Of a DNA stretch of 64,000 nucleotides, positions 42,937 to 51,897 are shown in pieces (the first letter of the stretch is position 1; each line of letters begins with the position of its first letter). Made by a program: the position numbers and the translations under genes. The stretch lies in NCBI GenBank assembly GCA_020439745.1, contig JAGQSC010000036.1, positions 210,613 to 274,612 of the forward strand, read 5' to 3'. The stretch is from Acidobacteriota bacterium. Lineage in GTDB: Bacteria > Acidobacteriota > Holophagae > Acanthopleuribacterales > Acanthopleuribacteraceae. Under the pieces are notes generated by a model, which made no database searches, was not told the origin of the DNA, and worked only from the letters and a program-made list of their open reading frames with translations.

Positions 42937-42945
42937 TGTGATAAT
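42937..42945 (+). promoter_or_regulatory. Extended -10 promoter of the tRNA-Ser/SRP RNA/dnaX region
   Basis: TGTGATAAT is an extended -10 element (TGn plus a five-of-six match to TATAAT) ending 13 bases before the tRNA-Ser gene. A weak TTGCTC at 42919-42924 may act as -35. Confidence 0.5.
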
Positions 42946-42958
42946 CTTTGCCGTCTTT

Positions 42959-43048
<90 letters not shown>

Positions 43049-43058
43049 CAATTTGGAT

Positions 43059-43165
43059 GGACCAAGAGTAGGGCACCGGCAACGGCGGTTCGTGAACCGT
43101 GTCAGGCCCTGACGGGAGCAGCACTAAGCGATTTTCGACGTGTGCCGGTGTCTTACTGTTGGTCC
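43059..43165 (+). ncRNA. ffs: Bacterial signal recognition particle RNA (4.5S type)
   Basis: The conserved helix 8 core GTCAGGCCCTGACGGGAGCA with the following GCACTAAGC is the SRP54/Ffh binding site. The ends pair (GGACCAA with TTGGTCC), giving one long hairpin of about 107 bases, the size of the small bacterial SRP RNA. It lies between tRNA-Ser and dnaX, a common arrangement. Confidence 0.93.
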
Positions 43166-43194
43166 AGGCGTTTTGGCTCGACAGAAAGGAAACC

Positions 43195-44358
43195 ATGGGA
43201 TCACGCGTCACGGCGTTAGCATGGCGCCCACAAACCTTTGACGATGTTGTGGGCCAGGAGGTTATTACACGCACTTTGTGTAATGCCATCCAGTCAAATC
43301 GCATACACCATGCCTATCTGTTTTCCGGGTTGCGTGGGTCGGGTAAGACGTCCACGGCAAGAATATTGGCCAAGGCTCTCAATTGTGAGACTGGTCCCAC
43401 CGCGACTCCCTGTTTGCAATGTATTTCGTGCACGGAAATTCGAGACGGCAATGCCTTAGATGTGGTCGAGATTGATGCGGCTTCCAACAACAGCGTCGAT
43501 AACATCAGAGAACTTCGCGAATGGGTTCGCTACAACTCGGCACGTGATCGATACAAGATCTATATCATTGATGAAGTGCACATGTTGTCTACCAGCGCTT
43601 TCAACGCGCTGCTTAAGACATTGGAGGAACCTCCCGATAACGTGGTGTTTATTCTGGCGACGACCGAACTTCATAAGATACCGTCAACGATTCTTTCAAG
43701 GACGCAACAATTTGATTTTCGCCAAATTCCTTTATTCAAAATTGAAGACAGGTTGAAGACCATCGCTGCCTCCGAATCTTTAAAAATAGAAGATGAGGCG
43801 CTTACGTTGATAGCCCAATCGTCGGGTGGTTCCATGCGCGACGCCATCAGTGTGTTTGACCAAGTGGTGGCAGCATCGGATGATTCGATCTCACGACTGG
43901 ACGTTCAGTCCATTCTTGGCGTGGTTGAAGATGCAAATCTGTTGGATTTGTTAGAAGGTGTGCTCAAATCGTCTTCTGAACAGGTACTGGGCCGTATTTC
44001 GGAATTAGTGCATTTTGGCCATGATCTCAAGCGGGTCTACGACGCATTTGCGGCTTTTGTACGCGACTCATTGGTTCTCAAGAGTGTGGCCGATCCCAGT
44101 GAGCTGGTGTTGCGCAGTTATGGCCATGGCGATCGGCACATGGAAGTGTTGGAAGCCTGCAGCGTTTCTGATTTGGTTCGCATTCTCGATGTGCTGCTTG
44201 GGCAGGAGTCACTATTTCGGCACGCCTTTGAGCCTCGATTTGCCTTCGAGTTGATTCTGTTAAAACTGATTGAAATGAGACGGTTGACTCCGATTGAGGA
44301 ATTGGTCGCACAGTTAAACGACTGGGAACCACCTGAGCCTAAAAAAAAAAGCAAGTAG
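43195..44358 (+). CDS. dnaX: DNA polymerase III subunit gamma/tau, zero-frame (short) product
   Basis: DnaX is the ATPase of the clamp loader. The start at 43195 follows AGAAAGGA. The N-terminal AAA+ domain shows the opening WRPQTFDDVVGQ, Walker A GLRGSGKTS, a zinc module (Cys in CLQCISC), the Walker B/DEVH box IIDEVHMLS, and sensor 1 FILATTE. In this frame the protein ends at 387 residues, directly after a lysine run coded by ten A residues (44341-44350). The rest of the gene continues in the -1 frame, so this product corresponds to gamma. Confidence 0.95.
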   Translation: MGSRVTALAWRPQTFDDVVGQEVITRTLCNAIQSNRIHHAYLFSGLRGSGKTSTARILAKALNCETGPTATPCLQCISCTEIRDGNALDVVEIDAASNNSVDNIRELREWVRYNSARDRYKIYIIDEVHMLSTSAFNALLKTLEEPPDNVVFILATTELHKIPSTILSRTQQFDFRQIPLFKIEDRLKTIAASESLKIEDEALTLIAQSSGGSMRDAISVFDQVVAASDDSISRLDVQSILGVVEDANLLDLLEGVLKSSSEQVLGRISELVHFGHDLKRVYDAFAAFVRDSLVLKSVADPSELVLRSYGHGDRHMEVLEACSVSDLVRILDVLLGQESLFRHAFEPRFAFELILLKLIEMRRLTPIEELVAQLNDWEPPEPKKKSK

Positions 44359-44380
44359 CTGAGGCCAAGCCTTTTGGTCT
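44341..44380 (+). promoter_or_regulatory. dnaX slippery A10 run with downstream stem-loop (frameshift signal)
   Basis: Ten consecutive A residues (44341-44350) follow CCT. Slippage by -1 on the ribosome, or one extra A in the transcript, moves translation into a frame that is open to 44753. Eleven bases after the run, AGGCCAA pairs with TTGGTCT across a five-base loop (44362-44380, one G-U pair). That is the right kind of element to stimulate frameshifting. The zero frame meets TAG at 44356-44358. Confidence 0.7.
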
Positions 44381-44753
44381 GCGTACGTTAGTCGAGCGAC
44401 TCAATCAGCAACAAAAACCTGCCACAGCGTCGCTGCTGGGTCGTGCTTACCTTGCAGAGATGCTCGGCGATAGTCTCGTAATTAGTCTCGACGAGGGGTG
44501 CCAGAACCTCATTCCCATGCTTGAAAGTCACCATCACTTGGACAGTATCGCCCGAGCGGCGAGAGATCTTTCGGGTCGCAAGCTAAGTATCGAATATCGC
44601 ATCGGTAAGGACCCCACACTTGAAACGGCACGTGAAGCTGAACAGAACGCGGTATCTTTCGTTCAAAATGATGACCGCGTGCGTTATGCACTGGATTTAT
44701 TTAAAGGTACCATTGTTAAGTGTGAGCCGCTGGGCGACAAGGAGCGTGATTAA
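44349..44753 (+). CDS. dnaX: DnaX tau-specific C-terminal part, read after a -1 frameshift
   Basis: From the A10 run the -1 frame has no stop for 135 codons (starting KQVAEAKPFGLRTLVERLNQ). It ends in a region typical of full-length DnaX C-termini in this kind of bacteria (DDRVRYALDLFKGTIVKCEPL). Joined to the upstream frame it gives a tau protein of about 519 residues. The stop TAA shares its last base with the ybaB start codon. No independent start with a ribosome-binding site is needed or seen. Confidence 0.75.
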   Translation, partial: KQVAEAKPFGLRTLVERLNQQQKPATASLLGRAYLAEMLGDSLVISLDEGCQNLIPMLESHHHLDSIARAARDLSGRKLSIEYRIGKDPTLETAREAEQNAVSFVQNDDRVRYALDLFKGTIVKCEPLGDKERD

Positions 44754-45058
44754 TGGACTTTCAAGAAATCATGAAAAAGGCGCAACAACTACAATCGCAG
44801 ATGGGTACCGATCTGGCCAACATGGCCATCGAATCAACGGCAGGTGGGGGTGCGATACGGGTTGTGATGAATGGCGTTAAAGAAGTCACCAAACTCGACA
44901 TTAGCCCCGAACTTACGCAAGACCCCGAAATGTTGGCAGACATGATCCAGGCCGCATTGAATCGCGCCTACAGCGATGTGGATCAAAAGATCAAAGAGCG
45001 AATGAGTACCATGCTCGGTGGCTTCGACCCCTCGACGATCTCAAATCTCTTCAAATGA
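44753..45058 (+). CDS. ybaB: YbaB/EbfC family nucleoid-associated protein
   Basis: The 101 residues show the YbaB pattern: MKKAQQLQSQM, then a GGGAIRVVMNGVKEVTKLDISPEL strand pair and a C-terminal helical hairpin ending MLGGF. YbaB dimers bind DNA without strong sequence preference. It sits between dnaX and recR, the classical order, and overlaps both (TAATG with dnaX, ATGA with recR). Confidence 0.95.
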   Translation: MDFQEIMKKAQQLQSQMGTDLANMAIESTAGGGAIRVVMNGVKEVTKLDISPELTQDPEMLADMIQAALNRAYSDVDQKIKERMSTMLGGFDPSTISNLFK

Positions 45059-45648
45059 CCATCGATTACTTAGAAAGGGCCACCGAATTGCTCGCCAAGA
45101 TGCCAGGCGTAGGCCGGAAATCTGCACAGCGCATGGCGTTCAGAATCATTGCGCTACCGAGCGAGTACGCACTGGAGCTGGCAGAAGCAATCCGAGCACT
45201 GAAGGAAGAACTCAAAGTGTGCGAACAGTGTTTCAACTTCAGTGCGAGCACATTGTGTGGCATTTGTTCTGACGCCAAGAGGGACCCGCGTCTGATTTGC
45301 GTGGTCGAAGATGCCTCCAGCATCAAGAACATAGAGCGATCCGGCCGCTTCCGCGGTCTATATCATGTGCTTCAAGGGGTTCTTTCACCGATGCACGGGG
45401 TTGGGCCCGACGATCTGCGCTGTCGAGAATTGCTGCTTCGTGTGGCCAGTGCACCTATTGACGAAGTCATCTTTGCATTAAACCCCACCCTCGAAGGTGA
45501 AGCAACTTCGGCGTATCTGGGCGAACTGTTGAAGGGCTCCAGCTGCACGTTGTCTCGAATTGCCACGGGTATTCCGGTTGGTGGATCATTAGACTACTGC
45601 GACGAAATAACGATGGCCTCGGCCATCGACCATCGCAGAAATTTCTGA
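45055..45648 (+). CDS. recR: Recombination mediator protein RecR
   Basis: The 197-residue protein acts with RecF/RecO in loading RecA on gapped DNA. It shows the HhH start (LLAKMPGVGRKSAQRMAFRI), the zinc finger CEQCFNFSASTLCGIC, and the Toprim domain (ICVVEDASSIKNIERSG, then YHVLQGVLSPMHGVGPDDL). Its ATG overlaps the ybaB stop. The stop codon directly abuts the stop of the convergent FrzS-like gene. Confidence 0.97.
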   Translation: MTIDYLERATELLAKMPGVGRKSAQRMAFRIIALPSEYALELAEAIRALKEELKVCEQCFNFSASTLCGICSDAKRDPRLICVVEDASSIKNIERSGRFRGLYHVLQGVLSPMHGVGPDDLRCRELLLRVASAPIDEVIFALNPTLEGEATSAYLGELLKGSSCTLSRIATGIPVGGSLDYCDEITMASAIDHRRNF

Positions 45649-47964
45649 CTACTCCTCGAACATTAACTCTTCTGTGGTTCCTTGAAGCTCACGAAGCCCG
45701 GTTTCCAGCGCCAATGTTGCCTTGTCAAGGCGGGACTTGAGCGTTTCATGTCCCAGTTTGAGTCGTTCAATTTCGGTTTGTACACTCGTTCGTTCGTGAG
45801 CCAGTCGCTGATAGTCCTCTTTTAGATGGGTCAGTTCGGTTTCAATTTCCTGGCCTGCTTCTAGCAATTCATCCTTTTCCTCAATCTGTGACTGCAGCAG
45901 TCGGTTCGCCGAGAATATTTCATCTCGTTCCCTTCGCGCGGTCTCCAATTCTTGTAGCATGGATTGAGTTTGAGTTTCATACTCTTCCAGCCTCGAGTGA
46001 TTCTCTTGAAGTTGAGATGTCAATTTGTCGACGTCTTCTGATTTTGACTGTGCCTCACTCAATTGGCCTTCAAGCTCGACAACTTGCATTCGTATTTCGT
46101 CTATTTGTTTGGCTGACGTCGCTAGCAATTCGTCCTTTTGCTCTAGGTGCTGTTTTAGCGATGCTGCCTGCTGGTTGAGCTGGTCCACTTGGCGTTCGAG
46201 CAGGTCGGCGCGTTCCACTAACTGATCGGTTGATTCTTGTGCTTCTTCAATCTGTGCCCTCAGTTCGGCCTTTTGCGCGGTTACCGTTTGCAGGTAGCGC
46301 TCCAGTTCAGCTTCGTGTTGATTTTTGATTCGGTCCAAATCTTCCTGGTGACTGGCTTTGAGCTCAACGATGGCCGACTCTGCCTCTTTGTGCTGTGATT
46401 CCGCTGCTCTCAATTGGTCTTCCAGTTGGGATTGCGTTTCCTTAAATGATTGAAGCTCTGTTTCCAGTTCTCCTCGTAGTGAATCGTTTTCAAGTCTAAG
46501 TTCGGCTTCCTTTTGTGCGAGCTCCTGTTGGAATTGATCCGTCAAATTCTGTTTGGTGGTGGCCAGCGTCTCAAAAGCAGCATCCAGAGCTTGCTGCTTT
46601 TCAGCGACCTTGGCATGAGCTGCTTGCGCTTCTTGATCTTTTTGCGCCAATTGATCCCGAGCTTCTTCCAGTTCTGTTCGTAATGACTCCAACTCTTTTT
46701 CCAGGCGTTGTAATACCTGCTGGTGGTCCTGTTCCAATTCGTGGCGAACCTGTTCCAACTGCATTTGGTTTTCTTGGTGGGCGCGCGACTGATCGTTTTC
46801 ATGCTGCGCTAAGGAGCGTTCCAATTGATCGACCTGCTTTCGTAGCTGCCCGACCAATTCCTGGCTTTCCTGTGCTTGTTTCTCCGCCTCCAACATCCGC
46901 GCTTCAATGGCCAAGTTATTGTTGCGTGAGTGTTCAAGTGCCTGATCAAGTTCTCGAATCTCGTCGTGCAATGCCTCCTGACGGTTGGTGGCAATTGAGT
47001 CGTGTTCGGCAACCCGTTGTTCCAATTCACTGACTAAGGCATTTAGACGGTCGATTTCCTCATCCTTGTCGGATAGCTGTTGTTGCGCACTATCTCCGCT
47101 GCTCGAGGAACGCTCGAGATCTGTTTCCAATTTCTTCACCTGCTCCTGCAGGTCACTGAGTTGCGCCTCATGCGCCGCGCGCATTTCATCGAGTTCGGTC
47201 TGGAACTGGTCATTCTGACTGCTCATTTTCTTTTGCAGTTCGCTAAGTGATTCAAGTAGGGCATCTCGTTCCGCTTGCGTTTCTTTCAGTTCGGCTGAAC
47301 TATCACTTAGTTGGCCGCCTGACATGCTGTCAATTTCAGCTTTGGAATGCGCAAGCTCTTTTTCAAGGTGCTTCATTTGCGCCATGAACGGCTTGAATGC
47401 TGCTACTTCCTTGCGCAAGTAATCTATCTCGCGGTCTTTGCTGTCCAATTGCTCCTGGAGTGACGTTACCTCATCGGCAGTCGATTCGATGTGGAGAGGC
47501 GCGACACCAGGACCAGCCTCTTGATTGATATCGAAGATTTCAGAAAGGTCGGTGTAATCGCCATCTTCGCCTTTGAACACCGACACATCAATGTTCATGA
47601 CGGTTGCCAACGATTGACGAAGCATTTCCTTGGTTACAGGCTTCATCAGGTAGTCATCCGCGCGGGCCTTTAGTTTTCGGTGTTTTTCGAAGTCTTCTTC
47701 TTTAGCCTTTTCCGATGTGAAGATGATCGGAGTGTCTTGTGTGGCAGGTTGGTCTCGAAGTTTTTTGCAGACCATGTACCCGTTCATGTCTGCAAGTTCG
47801 GCACAGAGTATGATCACATCAGGCTGTCGGGCTTCAGAGGCGCTAATTCCCGAGCTCCCCAGTTCACATATCTCGACGTCGAAATTAGCAATTTTGGCTA
47901 TTTTTTCGACGCGGTTGATGAGTTTGCGATCATCATCAATGACCAAGATGAATTTGCTGCTCAT
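45649..47964 (-). CDS. FrzS-like pseudoreceiver protein with very long coiled coil
   Basis: The first 125 residues form a response-regulator receiver fold (FILVIDDD, then NGYMVCKKLR and HRKLKARADDYLMKPV). The phosphoacceptor Asp is replaced by Cys54 (IILCAEL), so it is a pseudoreceiver. About 600 residues of heptad-rich coiled coil follow, with many Gln, Glu, Leu and Ala, to a short acidic end (ELMFEE). This plan and the HRKLKA-x-ADxYxxKPV block match Myxococcus FrzS, which marks the leading pole and drives type IV pilus-based motility. It may serve as a polar scaffold here. Confidence 0.8.
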   Translation of the reverse strand: MSSKFILVIDDDRKLINRVEKIAKIANFDVEICELGSSGISASEARQPDVIILCAELADMNGYMVCKKLRDQPATQDTPIIFTSEKAKEEDFEKHRKLKARADDYLMKPVTKEMLRQSLATVMNIDVSVFKGEDGDYTDLSEIFDINQEAGPGVAPLHIESTADEVTSLQEQLDSKDREIDYLRKEVAAFKPFMAQMKHLEKELAHSKAEIDSMSGGQLSDSSAELKETQAERDALLESLSELQKKMSSQNDQFQTELDEMRAAHEAQLSDLQEQVKKLETDLERSSSSGDSAQQQLSDKDEEIDRLNALVSELEQRVAEHDSIATNRQEALHDEIRELDQALEHSRNNNLAIEARMLEAEKQAQESQELVGQLRKQVDQLERSLAQHENDQSRAHQENQMQLEQVRHELEQDHQQVLQRLEKELESLRTELEEARDQLAQKDQEAQAAHAKVAEKQQALDAAFETLATTKQNLTDQFQQELAQKEAELRLENDSLRGELETELQSFKETQSQLEDQLRAAESQHKEAESAIVELKASHQEDLDRIKNQHEAELERYLQTVTAQKAELRAQIEEAQESTDQLVERADLLERQVDQLNQQAASLKQHLEQKDELLATSAKQIDEIRMQVVELEGQLSEAQSKSEDVDKLTSQLQENHSRLEEYETQTQSMLQELETARRERDEIFSANRLLQSQIEEKDELLEAGQEIETELTHLKEDYQRLAHERTSVQTEIERLKLGHETLKSRLDKATLALETGLRELQGTTEELMFEE

Positions 47965-48127
47965 AGGTGTGGGGTGACCCGAATCAGGAGATGAACTCGA
48001 TCATAGCATAAGGAACAGGTTGCAGTGCAGCGATCCCTCAATTAATGAAGGGGTTAACACGAATCTAAGGCAGCCATTTTTGGGGATACATCCACGGCTT
48101 TGGTGTTCATAGGGTCTCTATTATCAA

Positions 48128-48157
48128 GTGACCCCAGATTCACGAGTGCGATATAAT
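48128..48157 (+). promoter_or_regulatory. rnpB promoter
   Basis: A perfect TATAAT (48152-48157) stands 18 bases after GTGACC (48128-48133), and transcription would begin within a few bases of the start of the RNase P RNA. Confidence 0.65.
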
Positions 48158-48161
48158 GTGT

Positions 48162-48551
<390 letters not shown>

Positions 48552-48590
48552 TCTCTATCTCTTCCACGGTGATTCTGCTAATGTCGCCTC

Positions 48591-49658
48591 ATGATGAACG
48601 GGGTGTGTACTTTTGAGTGTGGCGGAAGTCATGTTGAGATTGGATCAGGGATCTGGGCTGATCGATTAAGTCGTTCTGTTCAAGGCTCCAGCAAGCTATT
48701 CGTGGTTTCGCAACAGCCGGTGTGGCGTATTTACAGCGGACTTGTGAAGCAGGCCCTATCCAGTGCGACCTTCGTGACCTTGGTCCTTGAAGACGGTGAA
48801 TCCGTCAAGGATCTTCGACAGTTTGGCGCGATGCACGATTGGTTGGCATCTCATGGCGCCGACCGGAGTTCTTTGATTGTAGTTATTGGCGGTGGTGTGG
48901 CAGGCGATTTGGCTGGGTTTGTGGCCGCGACTTACATGAGAGGCATTCGTTGGCTTTACGTACCCACGACGCTGCTCAGTCAACAAGATGCGTCTGTAGG
49001 CGGAAAGACCGCTGTAAATCTCAGTAGCGGAAAGAACCTGGTCGGCTGTTTTTGGCCACCAGAACACGTGGTGATTGATACAGATTTCCTTAAGAGTTTG
49101 CCCTACCGCCAACAGGTTGCTGGTTATATGGAGTGGCTGAAACATGGTGTTTTGGATGGCGAAGAACTACTGCAAGAGATATTGGGTGTGAGTTTGCCGA
49201 CCGGAGACTGGTCAGGACATCGCCAAGAGTTGGCGCGAGGTGTGCAAGTCAAAGCTGAAATTGTGACTCGGGATCCTCGAGAAAAGGGAGATAGACAGCT
49301 GCTCAATCTCGGACATACTTTGGCGCACGCATTAGAAACAACGACGCGATATGCATTGCTACATGGCGAAGCGGTGGGTCATGGTCTGATCATGGCAGTT
49401 GGGCTCGGATTGGTTCGTGGCAGTCAATACGATTGGCGTGAATTGACAGAAAAGATTGTCAATCTCTTGCCGGACAACAGCGAATGGCCCTCAGATGAAC
49501 AGCTTATCGAAGTCATGCAGCGCGATAAGAAGCGTCGCAGCGGCAAGATAACGTGGGTAGTCCCATCAAAGCCAGGAGAAGTTGCCTTGATGTCCGATGT
49601 TGGGGATCATGAAGTGCGCCGAGCGCTGATGTTCTGGCGTGATCAGGTGACACAGTGA
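48591..49658 (+). CDS. aroB: 3-dehydroquinate synthase
   Basis: This shikimate-pathway enzyme converts DAHP to 3-dehydroquinate with NAD and a divalent metal. The 355 residues show LEDGESVKDL, the NAD-binding IGGGVAGDLAGFVAATYMRG, VPTTLLSQQDASVGGKTAVN, and the metal-site histidines in NLGHTLAHALE and LLHGEAVGHG. It starts 39 bases after the RNase P RNA and its stop overlaps the GTG start of the TPR gene. Confidence 0.96.
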   Translation: MMNGVCTFECGGSHVEIGSGIWADRLSRSVQGSSKLFVVSQQPVWRIYSGLVKQALSSATFVTLVLEDGESVKDLRQFGAMHDWLASHGADRSSLIVVIGGGVAGDLAGFVAATYMRGIRWLYVPTTLLSQQDASVGGKTAVNLSSGKNLVGCFWPPEHVVIDTDFLKSLPYRQQVAGYMEWLKHGVLDGEELLQEILGVSLPTGDWSGHRQELARGVQVKAEIVTRDPREKGDRQLLNLGHTLAHALETTTRYALLHGEAVGHGLIMAVGLGLVRGSQYDWRELTEKIVNLLPDNSEWPSDEQLIEVMQRDKKRRSGKITWVVPSKPGEVALMSDVGDHEVRRALMFWRDQVTQ

Positions 49659-51397
49659 TTCTGATGTTTGTTGTTTTGTTCAATCAGGATTCGGAAATCC
49701 TTTCGCTGCTACTTAGGGCAGGGATGGCCCGGCAACTCAATCAGGTTCACATAGCGGTAGCGCTGGTTGACGAAGCATTAGCACTCAATCCTCATCATGC
49801 CGATACCCAAGCACTCAAGATCGAATTAGAAATGATGCGCCGGGATCGCATGGACGGCGCGCTGCAGAGTCATGAAATCCTCAGCTTGATCCTAAATAAC
49901 ATTGATGAATTCTCAGCAGATTATCGATTCAACAAATATTGTGGCATGTTGCTGGCTCGGGAACCGAGCTTATTGAATGAGACCGATGTGGAATTGCCTG
50001 TGGTCTACTTCGACCGATCGCTAGATCTGCTGGGCGATGATGATCCGTATGAGCAGGCCGAAATTATTTACTTTAAAGGACAGTGGCTGCTCAAAGAAAA
50101 CCGCGTGTTCGAGGCCGCAGACGCCTTCCGCCAAGTGGTTTTAACCAATCCAGAGATGACCTGGGCGTGGTACTACGCAGGTCAGAGCTATGAGTTGGCC
50201 CGCTATGCAAGAACATCGTTGCATTACTATGAAGAATTCAGAAAACGATCGCGGTTTTTGCCTGCACCCACGGATGTCTCGCTGCGATTGACCACGAGTC
50301 TCTTGCGAGCCTTGATCGACCCCAGCAATCAGAAAGTGGGCGCTCTTCTCAATGAACTCAAGGATACACAGGCCGGGTTAGGGCAGTATTTGGAGGCTTC
50401 GGGCGCTTTGTTTCGAGCCAACCAACTGGAGGCTGCATGCCTTGTTCTGGAAAGCGCACCACAAACGGGCATGCGGCATGGGCTGTTTCAGATCAGACTT
50501 TTTATGAATTTGATGGCCCTTGAACGTTTCGAGGATGCCTTTCATCAGGTATCGGCAGCGATCCAGGAAACCAATGTACCGACGATTAGACAGAGGTTGT
50601 TGGAGTTTGCCCTCGAGGCCTCATTACTCAGTGGCCACCCTCAAATGTGGGAACAACTGCCCATCGCACAACGTGAACTGGCCGATGAAAGTCCTAATGG
50701 AGCCTGGATGCGTTGGGTGCTTGAGCACCAGGCAGGCGGCCCGCACCGCGATGTAAACGAAGTGTTGTCACTTTGGCCTCAAGACGAATTGACTTCCAAC
50801 CAGGTTGAGAACGTCAAGAAAATCGGTGCCGAGGCGGCCTGTAGTCTGTTTGTTTCGGGCCTTTATTGGCGATACCATTTTTTTCGTCGGGCAGTTGAAG
50901 CGGTGCGGCCCCACGCACTCATGAAGGGTGCGGCTCTTGAAGTTCGGCTCACCTATGCGGATGGTTTGGCAATGATGGGGGAGTATGAAGCCGCATTTAA
51001 CACGTATCGATCGATACAATTGGACCATGCTTTCTCTGCCGACGTCCTGAACAACTATGGCTATTTCTTACTCGAGTCAGGACAAAATCCAGTTTTGGCA
51101 CGTGAGCTTATTGAAGAGTCACTGCGTCTGGAACCTGACTGCCGGGCTTGCCTGGACAGCTTGGGTTGGGCCCATTTTAAGCTGGGTGATTTTCAGCGTG
51201 CCGAGCAATTCATTCGACGTGCTCTGGCACGCGACAAAGAAGATCCGGAGAAGCTCGAACATTTGGGTGATGTGTTATGGCATTTGGGGGAGCGAGAGCA
51301 GGCACGCAAGTATTGGAGTCTGGCGTTGCAAAATATGTCCGACTTTGCAGTCAACAGTCGGTACAAGATTGTGTTGGATAAGTTGGATCCACCATGA
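49655..51397 (+). CDS. Tetratricopeptide repeat protein
   Basis: The 580-residue protein starts with GTG inside the aroB stop. A weak N-terminal hydrophobic stretch (ILMFVVLF) may be a signal. TPR units appear near the start (QVHIAVALVDEALALNPHHADTQ) and, most clearly, near the end (LNNYGYFLLESGQNPVLARELIEESLRLEPDCRACLDSLGWAHFKLGDFQRAEQF). A TPR gene of this type next to a LolB-like gene and ispE is common, and suggests a role in envelope assembly. The partner is unknown. Confidence 0.82.
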   Translation: MILMFVVLFNQDSEILSLLLRAGMARQLNQVHIAVALVDEALALNPHHADTQALKIELEMMRRDRMDGALQSHEILSLILNNIDEFSADYRFNKYCGMLLAREPSLLNETDVELPVVYFDRSLDLLGDDDPYEQAEIIYFKGQWLLKENRVFEAADAFRQVVLTNPEMTWAWYYAGQSYELARYARTSLHYYEEFRKRSRFLPAPTDVSLRLTTSLLRALIDPSNQKVGALLNELKDTQAGLGQYLEASGALFRANQLEAACLVLESAPQTGMRHGLFQIRLFMNLMALERFEDAFHQVSAAIQETNVPTIRQRLLEFALEASLLSGHPQMWEQLPIAQRELADESPNGAWMRWVLEHQAGGPHRDVNEVLSLWPQDELTSNQVENVKKIGAEAACSLFVSGLYWRYHFFRRAVEAVRPHALMKGAALEVRLTYADGLAMMGEYEAAFNTYRSIQLDHAFSADVLNNYGYFLLESGQNPVLARELIEESLRLEPDCRACLDSLGWAHFKLGDFQRAEQFIRRALARDKEDPEKLEHLGDVLWHLGEREQARKYWSLALQNMSDFAVNSRYKIVLDKLDPP

Positions 51398-51897
51398 TGA
51401 TTGGCTTGATATGGCTGTGCTTTGGTTCTGAATTCCAAAGAATTGAGATCGACGTGGTCTGGCAGGAATCGAACAAATCGATTGCGGCCAAGATGCATAT
51501 CACTTTGTCTCACGACGGACGTGCCATGCTTTTGTGCAGCAAGGCGCTGAGCGGGCCTCTGTTCAAGTGTTGGCTGACATCAGAAAAGGTGGTGGTCTAT
51601 ATTGAGCCCGAACTCAAAGTGTTCGTGGGTGATGACCGTCAAGCTTTTCAGTTGCTGCCCCATATCGCCCCTCACTTGGCTCGTGAGTGGATTGACCTTT
51701 TTGTGGCAGACGCGTTGCCAGAAATGGTCGTAGAGGATGAAAACGGTTGGAGACAGATGCGACAAAACAAGCATCCAGTGAAGTGGCGCATTCGCAAGCG
51801 GATGTCCCTGGATCACGTACCTGAGAAGGTATTTGAGCCACGCGTATCGGACCGAGCTGAAATTGCTGATTTGACGTCATTGGTTTGGAACCCTTGA
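51394..51897 (+). CDS. Exported protein of unknown function, possibly LolB/DUF4292-like
   Basis: The 167 residues have a short signal-like start (MMIGLIWLCFG). Alternating beta-strand patterns follow (KMHITLSHDGRAMLLCSKALSGPLFKCWLTSEKVVVYIEPELKVFVGD). They resemble the open half-barrel of LolA/LolB lipoprotein carriers, where a GPxFxxWxTxDxVxIY-like stretch is frequent. It overlaps the TPR gene and ispE, and in many proteobacteria lolB stands directly before ispE. No lipobox cysteine follows the signal segment, so the LolB assignment stays tentative. Confidence 0.55.
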   Translation: MMIGLIWLCFGSEFQRIEIDVVWQESNKSIAAKMHITLSHDGRAMLLCSKALSGPLFKCWLTSEKVVVYIEPELKVFVGDDRQAFQLLPHIAPHLAREWIDLFVADALPEMVVEDENGWRQMRQNKHPVKWRIRKRMSLDHVPEKVFEPRVSDRAEIADLTSLVWNP

